Position numbers and translations under genes: made by a program. Positions 37,691 through 45,627 of a DNA stretch of 64,000 bases are shown here, in pieces (the stretch's first letter is position 1; each line of letters begins with the position of its first letter). The stretch spans positions 1 to 64,000 of the forward strand of contig NZ_JARSBN010000007.1 in the NCBI RefSeq assembly GCF_029624125.1. The letters run 5' to 3'. The notes beneath the pieces are model-generated. The model saw only the letters and a list, made by a program, of their open reading frames with translations, did not search any database and was not told where the DNA came from. This DNA comes from Winogradskyella marincola. Lineage in GTDB: Bacteria > Bacteroidota > Bacteroidia > Flavobacteriales > Flavobacteriaceae.

Positions 37691-38758
37691 TTACACTAAT
37701 TCCTTTTCAACCTTTATCATCCAGTTGAATTTATCTTCAATTTTTCCTGTTTTTATGGCATTTAGCGTATCGTTAACCTCTAATCCTACCGGACTTTCGT
37801 CAGAGACGTGAATGTCGTCATTTTCCGTACCAATGCTCTGAATGTAAGCAATACCAACGGCTGTCCCTGTTCCGAAAGCTTCCTCTAAAAGGCCTTTTTC
37901 TGATGCTTCTCGGATTTCAGTAAGCGTGATTGGACGCTCAATAACTTCAAAACCTTTATCTTTTAGAATATCGATAACGCTCATTCTGGTAATGCCATCG
38001 AGAATGGCGCCATCTCGACGTGGTGTGATGAATTTTCCATCAATTTTGAAGAAAATATTCATTGTTCCCACCTCTTGAATGTACTCGTGCTCAACAGCAT
38101 CTAGCCACAATACTTGGTCATAGCCTTTTGCCTTTGCTAATTCCGTTGGACGAATTGCTGCTGCGTAATTTCCAGCCGCTTTTGCTTCGCCTGTACCACC
38201 ATCTACAGCACGAACGAATTTCTTTTCTGCCCACAATTTTATACGCTTGCTGAAAAACGGACCTGCTGGTGATGCCATAATGATAAACTTGTAACTTGTG
38301 GCTGCACGCATTCCAATAAAAGCTTCGTCAGCATACATAAATGGACGTAAGTACAATGCACTACCGTCTTGTGGTGGAATCCACGCTTTATCCATAGCTA
38401 CAAGCTGTTTTAAACCATCTACAAACAACTCTTCTGGAACATTTGGCATTCCCATTCTGTCTGCACTAAAGTTTAAACGTGCTGCATTTTTATCGGCACG
38501 GAATAGCATTGGTGTTCCATCGGCATCTACATTAGCTTTCATACCTTCAAAAATGGCTTGTCCGTAATGCAACGCCATTGCTGCTGGATGTGTTGGAATT
38601 AAAGCTAAAGGTTCTATTCTTGGGTTTTGCCATTCGCCATCTTTATAATCGCAGATAAACATATGATCTGTGAAAGAGGTTCCTAATGGTATGTTGTTGA
38701 AGTCGATAGTATCGACTTTTGATTTTTCTATTTTTTTGATTTCTATGTTGTAAGACAT
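37691..38758 (-). CDS. ilvE: branched-chain amino acid aminotransferase
   Basis: A 355-residue class IV PLP aminotransferase of the BCAT type II family. It shows HYGQAIFEGMKAN at the N-terminus, the PLP lysine Lys193 in GTGEAKAAGNYAA, QVLWLDAVEHEYIQEVGTMN and the GTAVGIAYIQSIG segment. It interconverts leucine, isoleucine and valine with their 2-oxoacids. Located between the E1 and E2 genes, it probably supplies the dehydrogenase with branched-chain 2-oxoacids. The spacer to E1 (197 bp) is filled with three palindromes; the spacer to E2 (49 bp) holds a family A repeat. Confidence 0.95.
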   Translation of the reverse strand: MSYNIEIKKIEKSKVDTIDFNNIPLGTSFTDHMFICDYKDGEWQNPRIEPLALIPTHPAAMALHYGQAIFEGMKANVDADGTPMLFRADKNAARLNFSADRMGMPNVPEELFVDGLKQLVAMDKAWIPPQDGSALYLRPFMYADEAFIGMRAATSYKFIIMASPAGPFFSKRIKLWAEKKFVRAVDGGTGEAKAAGNYAAAIRPTELAKAKGYDQVLWLDAVEHEYIQEVGTMNIFFKIDGKFITPRRDGAILDGITRMSVIDILKDKGFEVIERPITLTEIREASEKGLLEEAFGTGTAVGIAYIQSIGTENDDIHVSDESPVGLEVNDTLNAIKTGKIEDKFNWMIKVEKELV

Positions 38759-38774
38759 AATTTTTATAAATGAT

Positions 38775-38802
38775 GAGATCCTGAATCAAGTTCAGGATGA
38801 CA
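38775..38802. repeat. family A palindromic repeat, copy 1
   Basis: A 28-bp element: GAGATCCTGAA, spacer TCAAG, then TTCAGGATGACA. It sits 5 bp after the E2 stop codon, read on the minus strand with the TGTCATCC end first. Confidence 0.9.
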
Positions 38803-38807
38803 GTTAA

Positions 38808-40118
38808 CTATATTTTTCTATTCGTATCAAATTGCTCTAAATAATCAGCTACGCGACGCACAAAGCTTCCACCTAGGAAACCATCTACGACACGATGATC
38901 GAAAGACAGCGATAAGTACATCATACTTCTGATAGCGATTTCGTCGCCTTTTTCAGTTTCGATGACTTCGGCTCGTTTTTTTATGATTCCTAATGCTAAA
39001 ATGGCCACTTCTGGTTGGTTGATTATTGGTGTTCCCATAACGCTTCCAAACGTCCCAACATTAGAAATAGTGAACGTACTGCCTTTAATATCGTCGCCAC
39101 TCAACTTATTTTCTCTTGCTTTTCCAGCGAGTTCGTTTACGTTTTCTGCTAACGTTTTTAAGTCTTTGGTATCGGCATTTCTAACTACTGGCACAATTAA
39201 ATTTCCACTTGGTAATGCTGTTGCCATACCAATATTAATATCTTCTTTTACGATAATATTACTGCCATCAACAGACGCATTGATATTTGGAAAATCCTTG
39301 ACCGCTTTAGCTACTGCTTCTACAAACAATGGTGTAAAGGTTAGTTTTTCGCCATATTTTTCTTGAAAAGCAACTTTATTTTCATTTCGCCAATTTACCA
39401 TATTGGTTAAGTCAGCTTCAACATAAGCCGTTACGTGCGGTGACGTGTGTTTGGAATACACCATATGATCTGCAATCATTTGACGCATACGATCCATTTC
39501 TACAATCTTCCCTTTGCCTTTATCAAACGTTAATTGCGGAATGCGATAAGCCGTTGGATCTTGAACCACTGGCTGCGCAAACTTGTAAGGCCTTCCGTCT
39601 TCGATATAATTGAATACATCGCTTTTTCTTAATCGCCCTTCGTTTCCGGTTGCTGGGATTCTTGCTAATTCTTCAAAACTAATGTGATGCTCTTTGGCTA
39701 TGGAAATAATTAGTGGTGAGAAGAATGTATTTGTATTATTTACTGAAAATGAATTTGAAGTGGATACCTCAACTGTGCTCGATGTTATAGAACGCTTCTT
39801 TTTTTGTTGCTTTTTATCTTTTTTAGATGCTTCGCTATCGTTCTGAATGACATCAGTTTTCTTTGTTGATTTTACTTCTTCAGAAACTTCTAAAATAGCG
39901 ATAACCTCACCAACTTTTACCACATCTTTTGCTTGGTATTTGGGTTCTAACAACGTTCCTGCTGCTGGTGCAGGCACTTCGTTATCTACTTTATCTGTGG
40001 CTACTTCTAATATGATATCGCCTTCATCAAAAGAATCGCCTTCATTGATTAACCAATTAATGATGGTTCCTTCTGTGATGCTCTCGCCCATTTTGGGCAT
40101 TTTTAGTTCAAAAATCAT
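38808..40118 (-). CDS. 2-oxoacid dehydrogenase E2 (lipoamide acyltransferase)
   Basis: A 436-residue E2. N-terminal lipoyl domain (about 1-77) with the lipoylated lysine Lys43 in EVATDKVDNEV. A Lys/Ser/Asn-rich linker (about 80-130) leads to a peripheral subunit-binding domain (about 135-170: IPATGNEGRLRKSDVFNYIE). The catalytic acyltransferase domain (about 205-430) has the active-site motif LSFDHRVVDGFLGG. It forms the core of the branched-chain dehydrogenase complex with the E1 encoded in the same operon. It needs LipB/LipA for lipoylation. First gene of the operon and divergent from the Lrp-type regulator. Confidence 0.93.
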   Translation of the reverse strand: MIFELKMPKMGESITEGTIINWLINEGDSFDEGDIILEVATDKVDNEVPAPAAGTLLEPKYQAKDVVKVGEVIAILEVSEEVKSTKKTDVIQNDSEASKKDKKQQKKKRSITSSTVEVSTSNSFSVNNTNTFFSPLIISIAKEHHISFEELARIPATGNEGRLRKSDVFNYIEDGRPYKFAQPVVQDPTAYRIPQLTFDKGKGKIVEMDRMRQMIADHMVYSKHTSPHVTAYVEADLTNMVNWRNENKVAFQEKYGEKLTFTPLFVEAVAKAVKDFPNINASVDGSNIIVKEDINIGMATALPSGNLIVPVVRNADTKDLKTLAENVNELAGKARENKLSGDDIKGSTFTISNVGTFGSVMGTPIINQPEVAILALGIIKKRAEVIETEKGDEIAIRSMMYLSLSFDHRVVDGFLGGSFVRRVADYLEQFDTNRKI

Positions 40119-40210
40119 TAAACAAATTCAGTTTTATTTTAAGAATTAAAGATAAGACATATTCAACATCACTTTTCTTAAAACCCTTAATTTTATTTTT
40201 TAAAAGAAAA

Positions 40211-40243
40211 AAAATCTTCAAAATAACTTACTTGAAGAATTTT
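40211..40243. promoter_or_regulatory. inverted repeat, candidate Lrp operator
   Basis: TCTTCAA (40215-40221) and TTGAAGA (40232-40238), 10 bp apart, with AAAA and TTTT flanks, in the divergent spacer between E2 and the Lrp/AsnC gene. Confidence 0.4.
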
Positions 40244-40260
40244 AAACTTTTAATTGTTAA

Positions 40261-40276
40261 TTTTGATTAATCAAAA
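40261..40276. promoter_or_regulatory. 16-bp perfect palindrome upstream of lrp
   Basis: TTTTGATTAATCAAAA is fully self-complementary and ends 13 bp before the lrp ATG. It is a plausible autoregulatory operator. Confidence 0.45.
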
Positions 40277-40289
40277 AAAATATTTTCTA

Positions 40290-40763
40290 ATGTCTTATAC
40301 ACTAGATAAAATCGACACCCAAATTTTAGCGATACTCCAAAAAGACAGCAATCGCACTACAAAAAGCATAGCTAAAGAATTAGGAATGACCACTTCACCC
40401 GTTTTTGAGCGTATAAAAAAGCTTGAAAAAGAAGGTTACATCAAAAAATATGTCGCTGTATTAGATAACAAGAAAGTAGGTTTGAAATTAACTGTATTTA
40501 TTGGCATAACCCTTCAAGGTCATACCAGAAGTTATTTGGAAAAATTTGTCACTGAAATAAATAATTTCCCAGAAATTGCAGAATGCCATCGCGTAAGTGG
40601 AAATTATGATTACCTACTGAAACTCATTGTTGAAGACATACAAGCTTATGAAACTTTCCTTATTTCTAAACTAACACTTCTTCCTTATCTAGGGAATGTG
40701 CAGAGTTTAATAACTTTATCTACAGGAAAGGAAACCAATGAGATTGATTTGAGTAGGGTTTAA
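40290..40763 (+). CDS. Lrp/AsnC family transcriptional regulator
   Basis: A 157-residue regulator. The HTH is at about 5-60 (LDKIDTQILAILQKDSNRTT, KELGMTTSPVFERIKKLEKE), and the C-terminal RAM/AsnC effector domain is about 68-150 (ISKLTLLPYLGNVQSLITLS region). I chose the ATG at 40290 (MSYTLDK); the ATG at 40254 would add 12 residues without homology and overlap a palindrome. Divergent from the branched-chain dehydrogenase operon, like BkdR in pseudomonads, it probably responds to leucine or a related amino acid and controls that operon (inference). Confidence 0.9.
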   Translation: MSYTLDKIDTQILAILQKDSNRTTKSIAKELGMTTSPVFERIKKLEKEGYIKKYVAVLDNKKVGLKLTVFIGITLQGHTRSYLEKFVTEINNFPEIAECHRVSGNYDYLLKLIVEDIQAYETFLISKLTLLPYLGNVQSLITLSTGKETNEIDLSRV

Positions 40764-40805
40764 AATCGAGGCTAAACTTGAAAATGACATTCTATCTATA
40801 ATGAA

Positions 40806-40838
40806 AACACCCCTAAAGTCCCCTCAAGGGGACAATCC
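40806..40838. repeat. GTCCCCT/AGGGGAC hairpin
   Basis: Perfect arms GTCCCCT (40818-40824) and AGGGGAC (40827-40833) with a CA loop, between the convergent lrp and paaY genes. The flanking CACCCCTAAAGT is a sequence type I associate with dispersed flavobacterial repeats. It may help terminate both genes. Confidence 0.55.
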
Positions 40839-40841
40839 CTC

Positions 40842-41435
40842 CTATTTGAAAGTTTCGCGAAGCGTTTTATAGACATTGTCTTGCATCTTCATATTTTCGG
40901 GAACTTCACGCAATGGTTCTACTTCTTTTAGACTGTTGTGGCAATCTTGCGGTAACTGCTGATATAACTGCGTTCCCTTGGTTTTCCAAGCAATCATCTC
41001 GTCGCTTACCTGCTTGATGACTTTTGCTGGATTACCAACCACCAAACTACGTGGTGGTATTTTAGTTTCAGCCTTAACAAATGCCATGGCGCCAACAATA
41101 CTTTCATCTCCAATTTCGGCATCATCCATAATTACGGTATTCATACCAATGAGGCAATTACGACCCAAATTCGCTCCGTGAATGATGGCTCCGTGACCAA
41201 CATGCGCACTTTCTTTTAAGGTAATAGATTTACCCGGAAACATATGCACTGTACAGTTCTCTTGCACGTTAACGCCATCCTCTAAAATGATTTGTCCCCA
41301 ATCTCCACGAATGGCAGCACCTGGACCGATGTAACAGTTTTTGCCAATGATGACATTGCCAGTGACTGCAGCTAATGGGTGTACGAAACTACTTTCGTGT
41401 ACAACTGGTGTGTATCCTTGGAATGCGTAAATCAT
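40842..41435 (-). CDS. paaY: PaaY-like hexapeptide-repeat (gamma carbonic anhydrase fold) protein
   Basis: A 197-residue left-handed beta-helix protein with hexapeptide repeats (VTGNVIIGKNCYIGPGAAIRGDWG, HVGHGAIIHGANLGRNCLIG). Histidines in HMFPGKS, HVGHG and HGANLG are placed like the zinc ligands of the gamma carbonic anhydrase/PaaY family. The length equals E. coli PaaY (about 196). PaaY is a thioesterase that clears dead-end CoA esters of phenylacetate breakdown. Its position as the last gene of the paa region supports this name over a generic carbonic anhydrase. Confidence 0.85.
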   Translation of the reverse strand: MIYAFQGYTPVVHESSFVHPLAAVTGNVIIGKNCYIGPGAAIRGDWGQIILEDGVNVQENCTVHMFPGKSITLKESAHVGHGAIIHGANLGRNCLIGMNTVIMDDAEIGDESIVGAMAFVKAETKIPPRSLVVGNPAKVIKQVSDEMIAWKTKGTQLYQQLPQDCHNSLKEVEPLREVPENMKMQDNVYKTLRETFK

Positions 41436-41475
41436 AAGCTGTGAGTTCTTAGTAGTTAGCCTTGAGTCTTTGAGT

Positions 41476-41850
41476 TTAATTATTTTTTAATTTTTTACTT
41501 AATGATGAAATCATTTTACCAATTTCGGTTAACATAGCTCTATTTTTTTCAAACTGTTCTTTGTTGATATAATTTCTTAAATAGGCTTTTGTATTCCAAG
41601 TGACACATTCGTGACTACTATCCCAAGCCATTTTTAAATATCTATTGAAATTAGCATCAGTACTTGCTGAACCTTCCGAAATATTTGCTGCTATTGAGTC
41701 TGCTGCTCTACTAAATTGTGATGATAAACGGAACATCTCCTTTTTAGGAAATGTATCAACCAATTTATTTACTTCTTCTCCAAATAAAATAGCTTTTTGA
41801 TAAACTATTAAATTTTCAAAACTAAAATGATATTGACTTTTAAATTCCAT
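41476..41850 (-). CDS. four helix bundle protein (S23-like)
   Basis: A 124-residue, all-helical protein of the four helix bundle family (TIGR02436), related to proteins encoded in 23S rRNA intervening sequences. Features: FENLIVYQKAILFGEEV at the N-terminus, FRLSSQFSRAADSIAANISEGS in the middle and ISSLSKKL at the end. Such genes are common solitary accessory genes in Bacteroidota and their role is unknown. Here it interrupts the paaF-like and paaY genes, both on the same strand, so it appears inserted in the paa region. Confidence 0.88.
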   Translation of the reverse strand: MEFKSQYHFSFENLIVYQKAILFGEEVNKLVDTFPKKEMFRLSSQFSRAADSIAANISEGSASTDANFNRYLKMAWDSSHECVTWNTKAYLRNYINKEQFEKNRAMLTEIGKMISSLSKKLKNN

Positions 41851-41907
41851 TTAACATATACATTTCTAATTGCTCACAACTCAAAGCTCATTTCTCAAAA
41901 CTATTAT

Positions 41908-42660
41908 TTACTTATACGATTCTAATTTCTTCTTTGTAAAATCACTTAATACCAAGCGACCACTAATAGCTGCTCTTTCGGCTAGAAGCGCGTCCCAATC
42001 TTCGGTACCTTGCCAGAAAATTTTCTTCATTTCTTTCATTGCTTCCGGATTGTAGTTGCAAAGATTTTCAGCAAAGGTTTTTACGGCTTCGTCTAATGCT
42101 TCTGTAGTATCAAACACTTGTGTAAATAAGCCTTGTTGTTTTGCCCATTCTGCTGGATAAAATGTATTGGCATCAATGGCGATTTGTGACATTCCGCTTA
42201 AACCTAACTTGCGCTCTACTGCTGGACCAACTACAAACGGACCGATACCAACATTTAGCTCGCTTAATTTAATAGCTGCAAACTTGGTTGCCATACAATA
42301 ATCAGTTGCCGACGCAACTCCTACTCCACCTCCAACGGTTTTTCCTTGCACGCGACCAATGATAAATTTTGGACATTTTCGCATCGCATTAATCACGTTA
42401 GCAAATCCTGAAAAGAAGACTTTCCCTGTGGCTTCATCATTAATATTAATAAGCTCGTTAAAACTTGCGCCAGCACAAAACGTTCTATCTCCTCCACTTT
42501 TAAGAACGATAACTTTAATATCGTCATTATTGCCAGCGTCTGTAATAGTTTGTGCTAATTCAGCTAGAATATTTCCTGGTAATGAGTTATGCGCAGGATG
42601 AAAAAATTCGATGTATCCTACTTGGTTTTCTATTTCTAATTTTACGTATGGTTGGCTCAT
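41908..42660 (-). CDS. enoyl-CoA hydratase/isomerase family protein, PaaF candidate
   Basis: A 250-residue crotonase-fold protein. ATG at 42660 (MSQPYVKLEI) is chosen because the longer start at 42708 adds 16 residues with no family match. It has the oxyanion-hole motif FCAGASFNEL and RVQGKTVGGGVGVASATDYC. The active-site region reads LSELNVGIGPFVVGPAVERKL, in which the second acidic residue of classical hydratases is not in its usual place. By elimination it could be the 2,3-dehydroadipyl-CoA hydratase (PaaF) of the pathway; a noncanonical or isomerase role is possible. Confidence 0.7.
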   Translation of the reverse strand: MSQPYVKLEIENQVGYIEFFHPAHNSLPGNILAELAQTITDAGNNDDIKVIVLKSGGDRTFCAGASFNELININDEATGKVFFSGFANVINAMRKCPKFIIGRVQGKTVGGGVGVASATDYCMATKFAAIKLSELNVGIGPFVVGPAVERKLGLSGMSQIAIDANTFYPAEWAKQQGLFTQVFDTTEALDEAVKTFAENLCNYNPEAMKEMKKIFWQGTEDWDALLAERAAISGRLVLSDFTKKKLESYK

Positions 42661-42701
42661 TTTTGAATTTTGATATGTTATTTTCAAAATTACAATAAAA
42701 C

Positions 42702-42721
42702 TTATCATTGTTAAATGATAA
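42702..42721. promoter_or_regulatory. inverted repeat between CHAT gene and paaF-like gene
   Basis: Perfect arms TTATCATT (42702-42709) and AATGATAA (42714-42721), loop GTTA, 41 bp upstream of the paaF-like ATG and 41 bp after the CHAT stop. No T run follows on the minus strand, so an operator is as likely as a terminator. Confidence 0.4.
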
Positions 42722-42762
42722 CACAGAAAAAACCATCAAAAACTCACACTAGATTTAGGTAT

Positions 42763-45579
42763 TTATTTACCACTCAACACAAATGGCGCCCAGATTTTTG
42801 GGGTTTGAAATTGCTCGCCATACACGCCATTGAGCATTGTGCGTTTAGCTGTATTCACAGCATCTTCCACACTCATTTTTTTTACGTAAAGATTGTTGTA
42901 CGTTTCGGTCATTAATATCATAGTTCCTGCATCATTAACAGGCCACAAACTCAATAAGGTACTATTAGCACCTGCTACAAGTAATGCTGAGTTTAGACCA
43001 TTAACTCCTTCTCCATTATAATTTTTTCCTAATGCAGTTTCACAAGCAGAAAGCACAGCTAAATCTGCCTTTAAATCTAGTTGCGCTATCTCGTGAGCTA
43101 ACAAAAATGTATCCTCAGATCCATCTCCATTAGCAGGCTGTGTCATCATTACACCAGAAAGTTCAGGAATACTATTACTAGCAAACCCGTGAGTTGCAAT
43201 GTGTACATATTTATATTGATTCAACTCGCCTGATTTATTCAATCTTTTGATATCGCTTTCTTTCATCTGACCATCAATCAAAACAGTAGCTTCTGGAATT
43301 ATTTTTTTAAGATTCTGAACCTCTCTCAAAGTTCCTGGTAGATAGTTAGCTCCACCAAAGCCCAAAGCAGCCAATTCTTTGCTTAAATTAGACTGTTTAT
43401 TATTGATTTTTGTGGTTAATTGGTCCTGCAACTCAAAGTAGCTTTGAGTTGATCTGCTATTGGAAGCACTACTTTGAGGTTCTTTATACGTAGCTCCTCC
43501 CATTGCTAAAAGCGGTTTTCTGTCCTCACTATAATTTCGGTTAGACAGACTTGCACAAACACTTGCAGATGGCATATACTTAACATTAAAACGCTCTAAA
43601 ACATACTTACCGTTACTATCCAAAAATGCTTCAAAAGGCATCGCATTCAACTCGCCTTCTGCACTAATAATTAGTGTTGTTTTTCCGACTAATTTAGCCT
43701 CTAAAGGTTGTATCAAAAAATAGTACCAGTGCTTTAATATCTTTTGTTGAAGATCTAAAAACTGAGCATCTGACACTTCCATTACTTCTCTGGACAAGGC
43801 AACAAAATCTCTATAATCTTCTGCTTTAAAAGCAGTTTTAGGGTCCGAATGACTATAAATTTGACCGTTTATTATTTCTTCATTTAACTTCGTTACATAT
43901 CCATTGATGCTATTAGGCTTCTTCTGTATGTTATTGATGTATTGCTTTTTCATATTCAGCCAAGCATTAACCGGAAAATGCTCTACTATATCAGCACTAT
44001 TCATTGTAATAACAGTAGCAATCATTTGACCTGGTTCTCCGTTAGAATAGTAGATAATAGCTTCGTGTGGCTGAAGTTTTGCCTGGACTTGTGGCAGTGT
44101 AATTTGGGGTAAATTTTTATCTAATTTTTGACGAAGAATTCTGCTTCGGTTCATATCCTGAACTTTAAAAAGTTCGTTTGTATTGCCTAATTTTTGAAGC
44201 GACATTATTAAGCCTGAATAGGCACTAGCGTGCAAATTACGAGCTGAAAGCTGCTCTTTGGTACTGAATTTTGGCAAAAATTGCTCCGTAATATCAACTG
44301 CTTTCTGAAACTGTTCTGCTGCATTAGCATAATCATTCTTCATATAAAACATAAAGCCTATATTATTGGCAGCAGTCTGTGCAGAAGACCAATTCTCGGT
44401 TTTTAAATGATAGTCGTAAACTTCATTATTCAATTCTATGGCTTTAGATCTGTTTCCGATTTTAAACTGAACAACAGCATAATTACCTGCTGCTTTCATT
44501 TTTTGATCTTCAAAATTCCGCTTACTTGCTAAAACATAGGCTTCTCCCAAGTGTTTATTGGCTAAACTAGTAGAATTAGACCCAGGCTTCATTACGTAAT
44601 AAGCACCTATAAGATTGTTGGCATTAATGATATGGTAATCGTTACCAAGTTCTGTAGCCAGCACTAAAAGCTCTTGAGCTAACTGTAACATTTCGTCTCG
44701 TTTTCCCATATCTCCAACAATTTGTGATTTTCTAAACAACAAATCTGCTTTGGTTAATGTCGGAAAACCTAGCTTATCTATTTCTGCAAGCCCTTTATTG
44801 GCATATAAAAATGTTTTATTGAGATCATATCTATCATACCACGTTAAGCGCTCAAAACACAAGGCTTTTGTATATGGATTAAGATACTGAGAGTTTATAG
44901 CTTCCTCTAATTTTGGTTTTGCCAAATCAAACTGACCTGCATAATAGTAAGCAATAGCTTGCGTTGCAGTTGCAAAATCTTTTAACAAAGGATTTGATGG
45001 CGAATAACTTGCCCAAACTTTTAAGTACTGAGATGGATCGCAAGACTTTCCTTCATACCATTGACCAACACAAGCATTATAATTATTAAAATTCTGAATT
45101 GCTCCAGGTGTTGCTTTTTCTGCATTTTCTGCTATGGTTTTTAAAGCCGAAAAATCCTTACCAGTTAATTCTGCCAAAATATCTAATTCCTCTTTTGTAG
45201 ATGCTGCTCCCTTTACATCTGGCGAAAGTTGAAACGCGTAATGCATAAGATTACTAGCTTCACTTGTATTTCCTTCTAAAAAAGCGATGTAACTCGCCAA
45301 TGTGTAATTGGCAGACTCCATAGGAAACATCTGATTTGCAGCTTTTGCATAACGCTTTGCTGTAGTTAAATCATTTTTTGCTATTGCTGCAAAAGCCTTA
45401 AAAATATACCCAAAACTGTTGTCTGAATTGTATTTAATATACTCATCTGCGCCAACATCCATTAGCGCAATATTTTTGGTATCATAACCTTGAGAAAATT
45501 TTTCTTGCGCTTTTTGTGCATTTTGAGCTTTTGTAAACAAAGACAAAAACAATAAAAGAATTAAGGAAATATGTTTCAT
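42763..45579 (-). CDS. exported CHAT-domain caspase-like protease with TPR repeats
   Basis: A 938-residue protein. Signal peptide about 1-18 (SLFTKAQ). A long TPR-type helical region covers about 20-480 (for example TAANNIGFMFYMKNDYANAAEQFQK). The C-terminal CHAT domain (about 620-938) shows both catalytic residues: His797 in HIATHGFAS and Cys846 in VLSACETALGK. So it looks like an active caspase-HetF-type protease placed outside the inner membrane. It follows the beta-propeller-like gene by 48 bp and lies inside the paa region, behind the paaZ terminator. Substrate unknown. Confidence 0.9.
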   Translation of the reverse strand: MKHISLILLLFLSLFTKAQNAQKAQEKFSQGYDTKNIALMDVGADEYIKYNSDNSFGYIFKAFAAIAKNDLTTAKRYAKAANQMFPMESANYTLASYIAFLEGNTSEASNLMHYAFQLSPDVKGAASTKEELDILAELTGKDFSALKTIAENAEKATPGAIQNFNNYNACVGQWYEGKSCDPSQYLKVWASYSPSNPLLKDFATATQAIAYYYAGQFDLAKPKLEEAINSQYLNPYTKALCFERLTWYDRYDLNKTFLYANKGLAEIDKLGFPTLTKADLLFRKSQIVGDMGKRDEMLQLAQELLVLATELGNDYHIINANNLIGAYYVMKPGSNSTSLANKHLGEAYVLASKRNFEDQKMKAAGNYAVVQFKIGNRSKAIELNNEVYDYHLKTENWSSAQTAANNIGFMFYMKNDYANAAEQFQKAVDITEQFLPKFSTKEQLSARNLHASAYSGLIMSLQKLGNTNELFKVQDMNRSRILRQKLDKNLPQITLPQVQAKLQPHEAIIYYSNGEPGQMIATVITMNSADIVEHFPVNAWLNMKKQYINNIQKKPNSINGYVTKLNEEIINGQIYSHSDPKTAFKAEDYRDFVALSREVMEVSDAQFLDLQQKILKHWYYFLIQPLEAKLVGKTTLIISAEGELNAMPFEAFLDSNGKYVLERFNVKYMPSASVCASLSNRNYSEDRKPLLAMGGATYKEPQSSASNSRSTQSYFELQDQLTTKINNKQSNLSKELAALGFGGANYLPGTLREVQNLKKIIPEATVLIDGQMKESDIKRLNKSGELNQYKYVHIATHGFASNSIPELSGVMMTQPANGDGSEDTFLLAHEIAQLDLKADLAVLSACETALGKNYNGEGVNGLNSALLVAGANSTLLSLWPVNDAGTMILMTETYNNLYVKKMSVEDAVNTAKRTMLNGVYGEQFQTPKIWAPFVLSGK

Positions 45580-45627
45580 AATTTAGATGTATTAAAGAAA
45601 GAGAGAACTTTTTATGCAGACCGAAGC

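Noticed and set aside
40842..41435. Reading the hexapeptide protein simply as a gamma carbonic anhydrase
   Set aside because: The histidine pattern fits both, but length and position at the end of the paa region favour PaaY.
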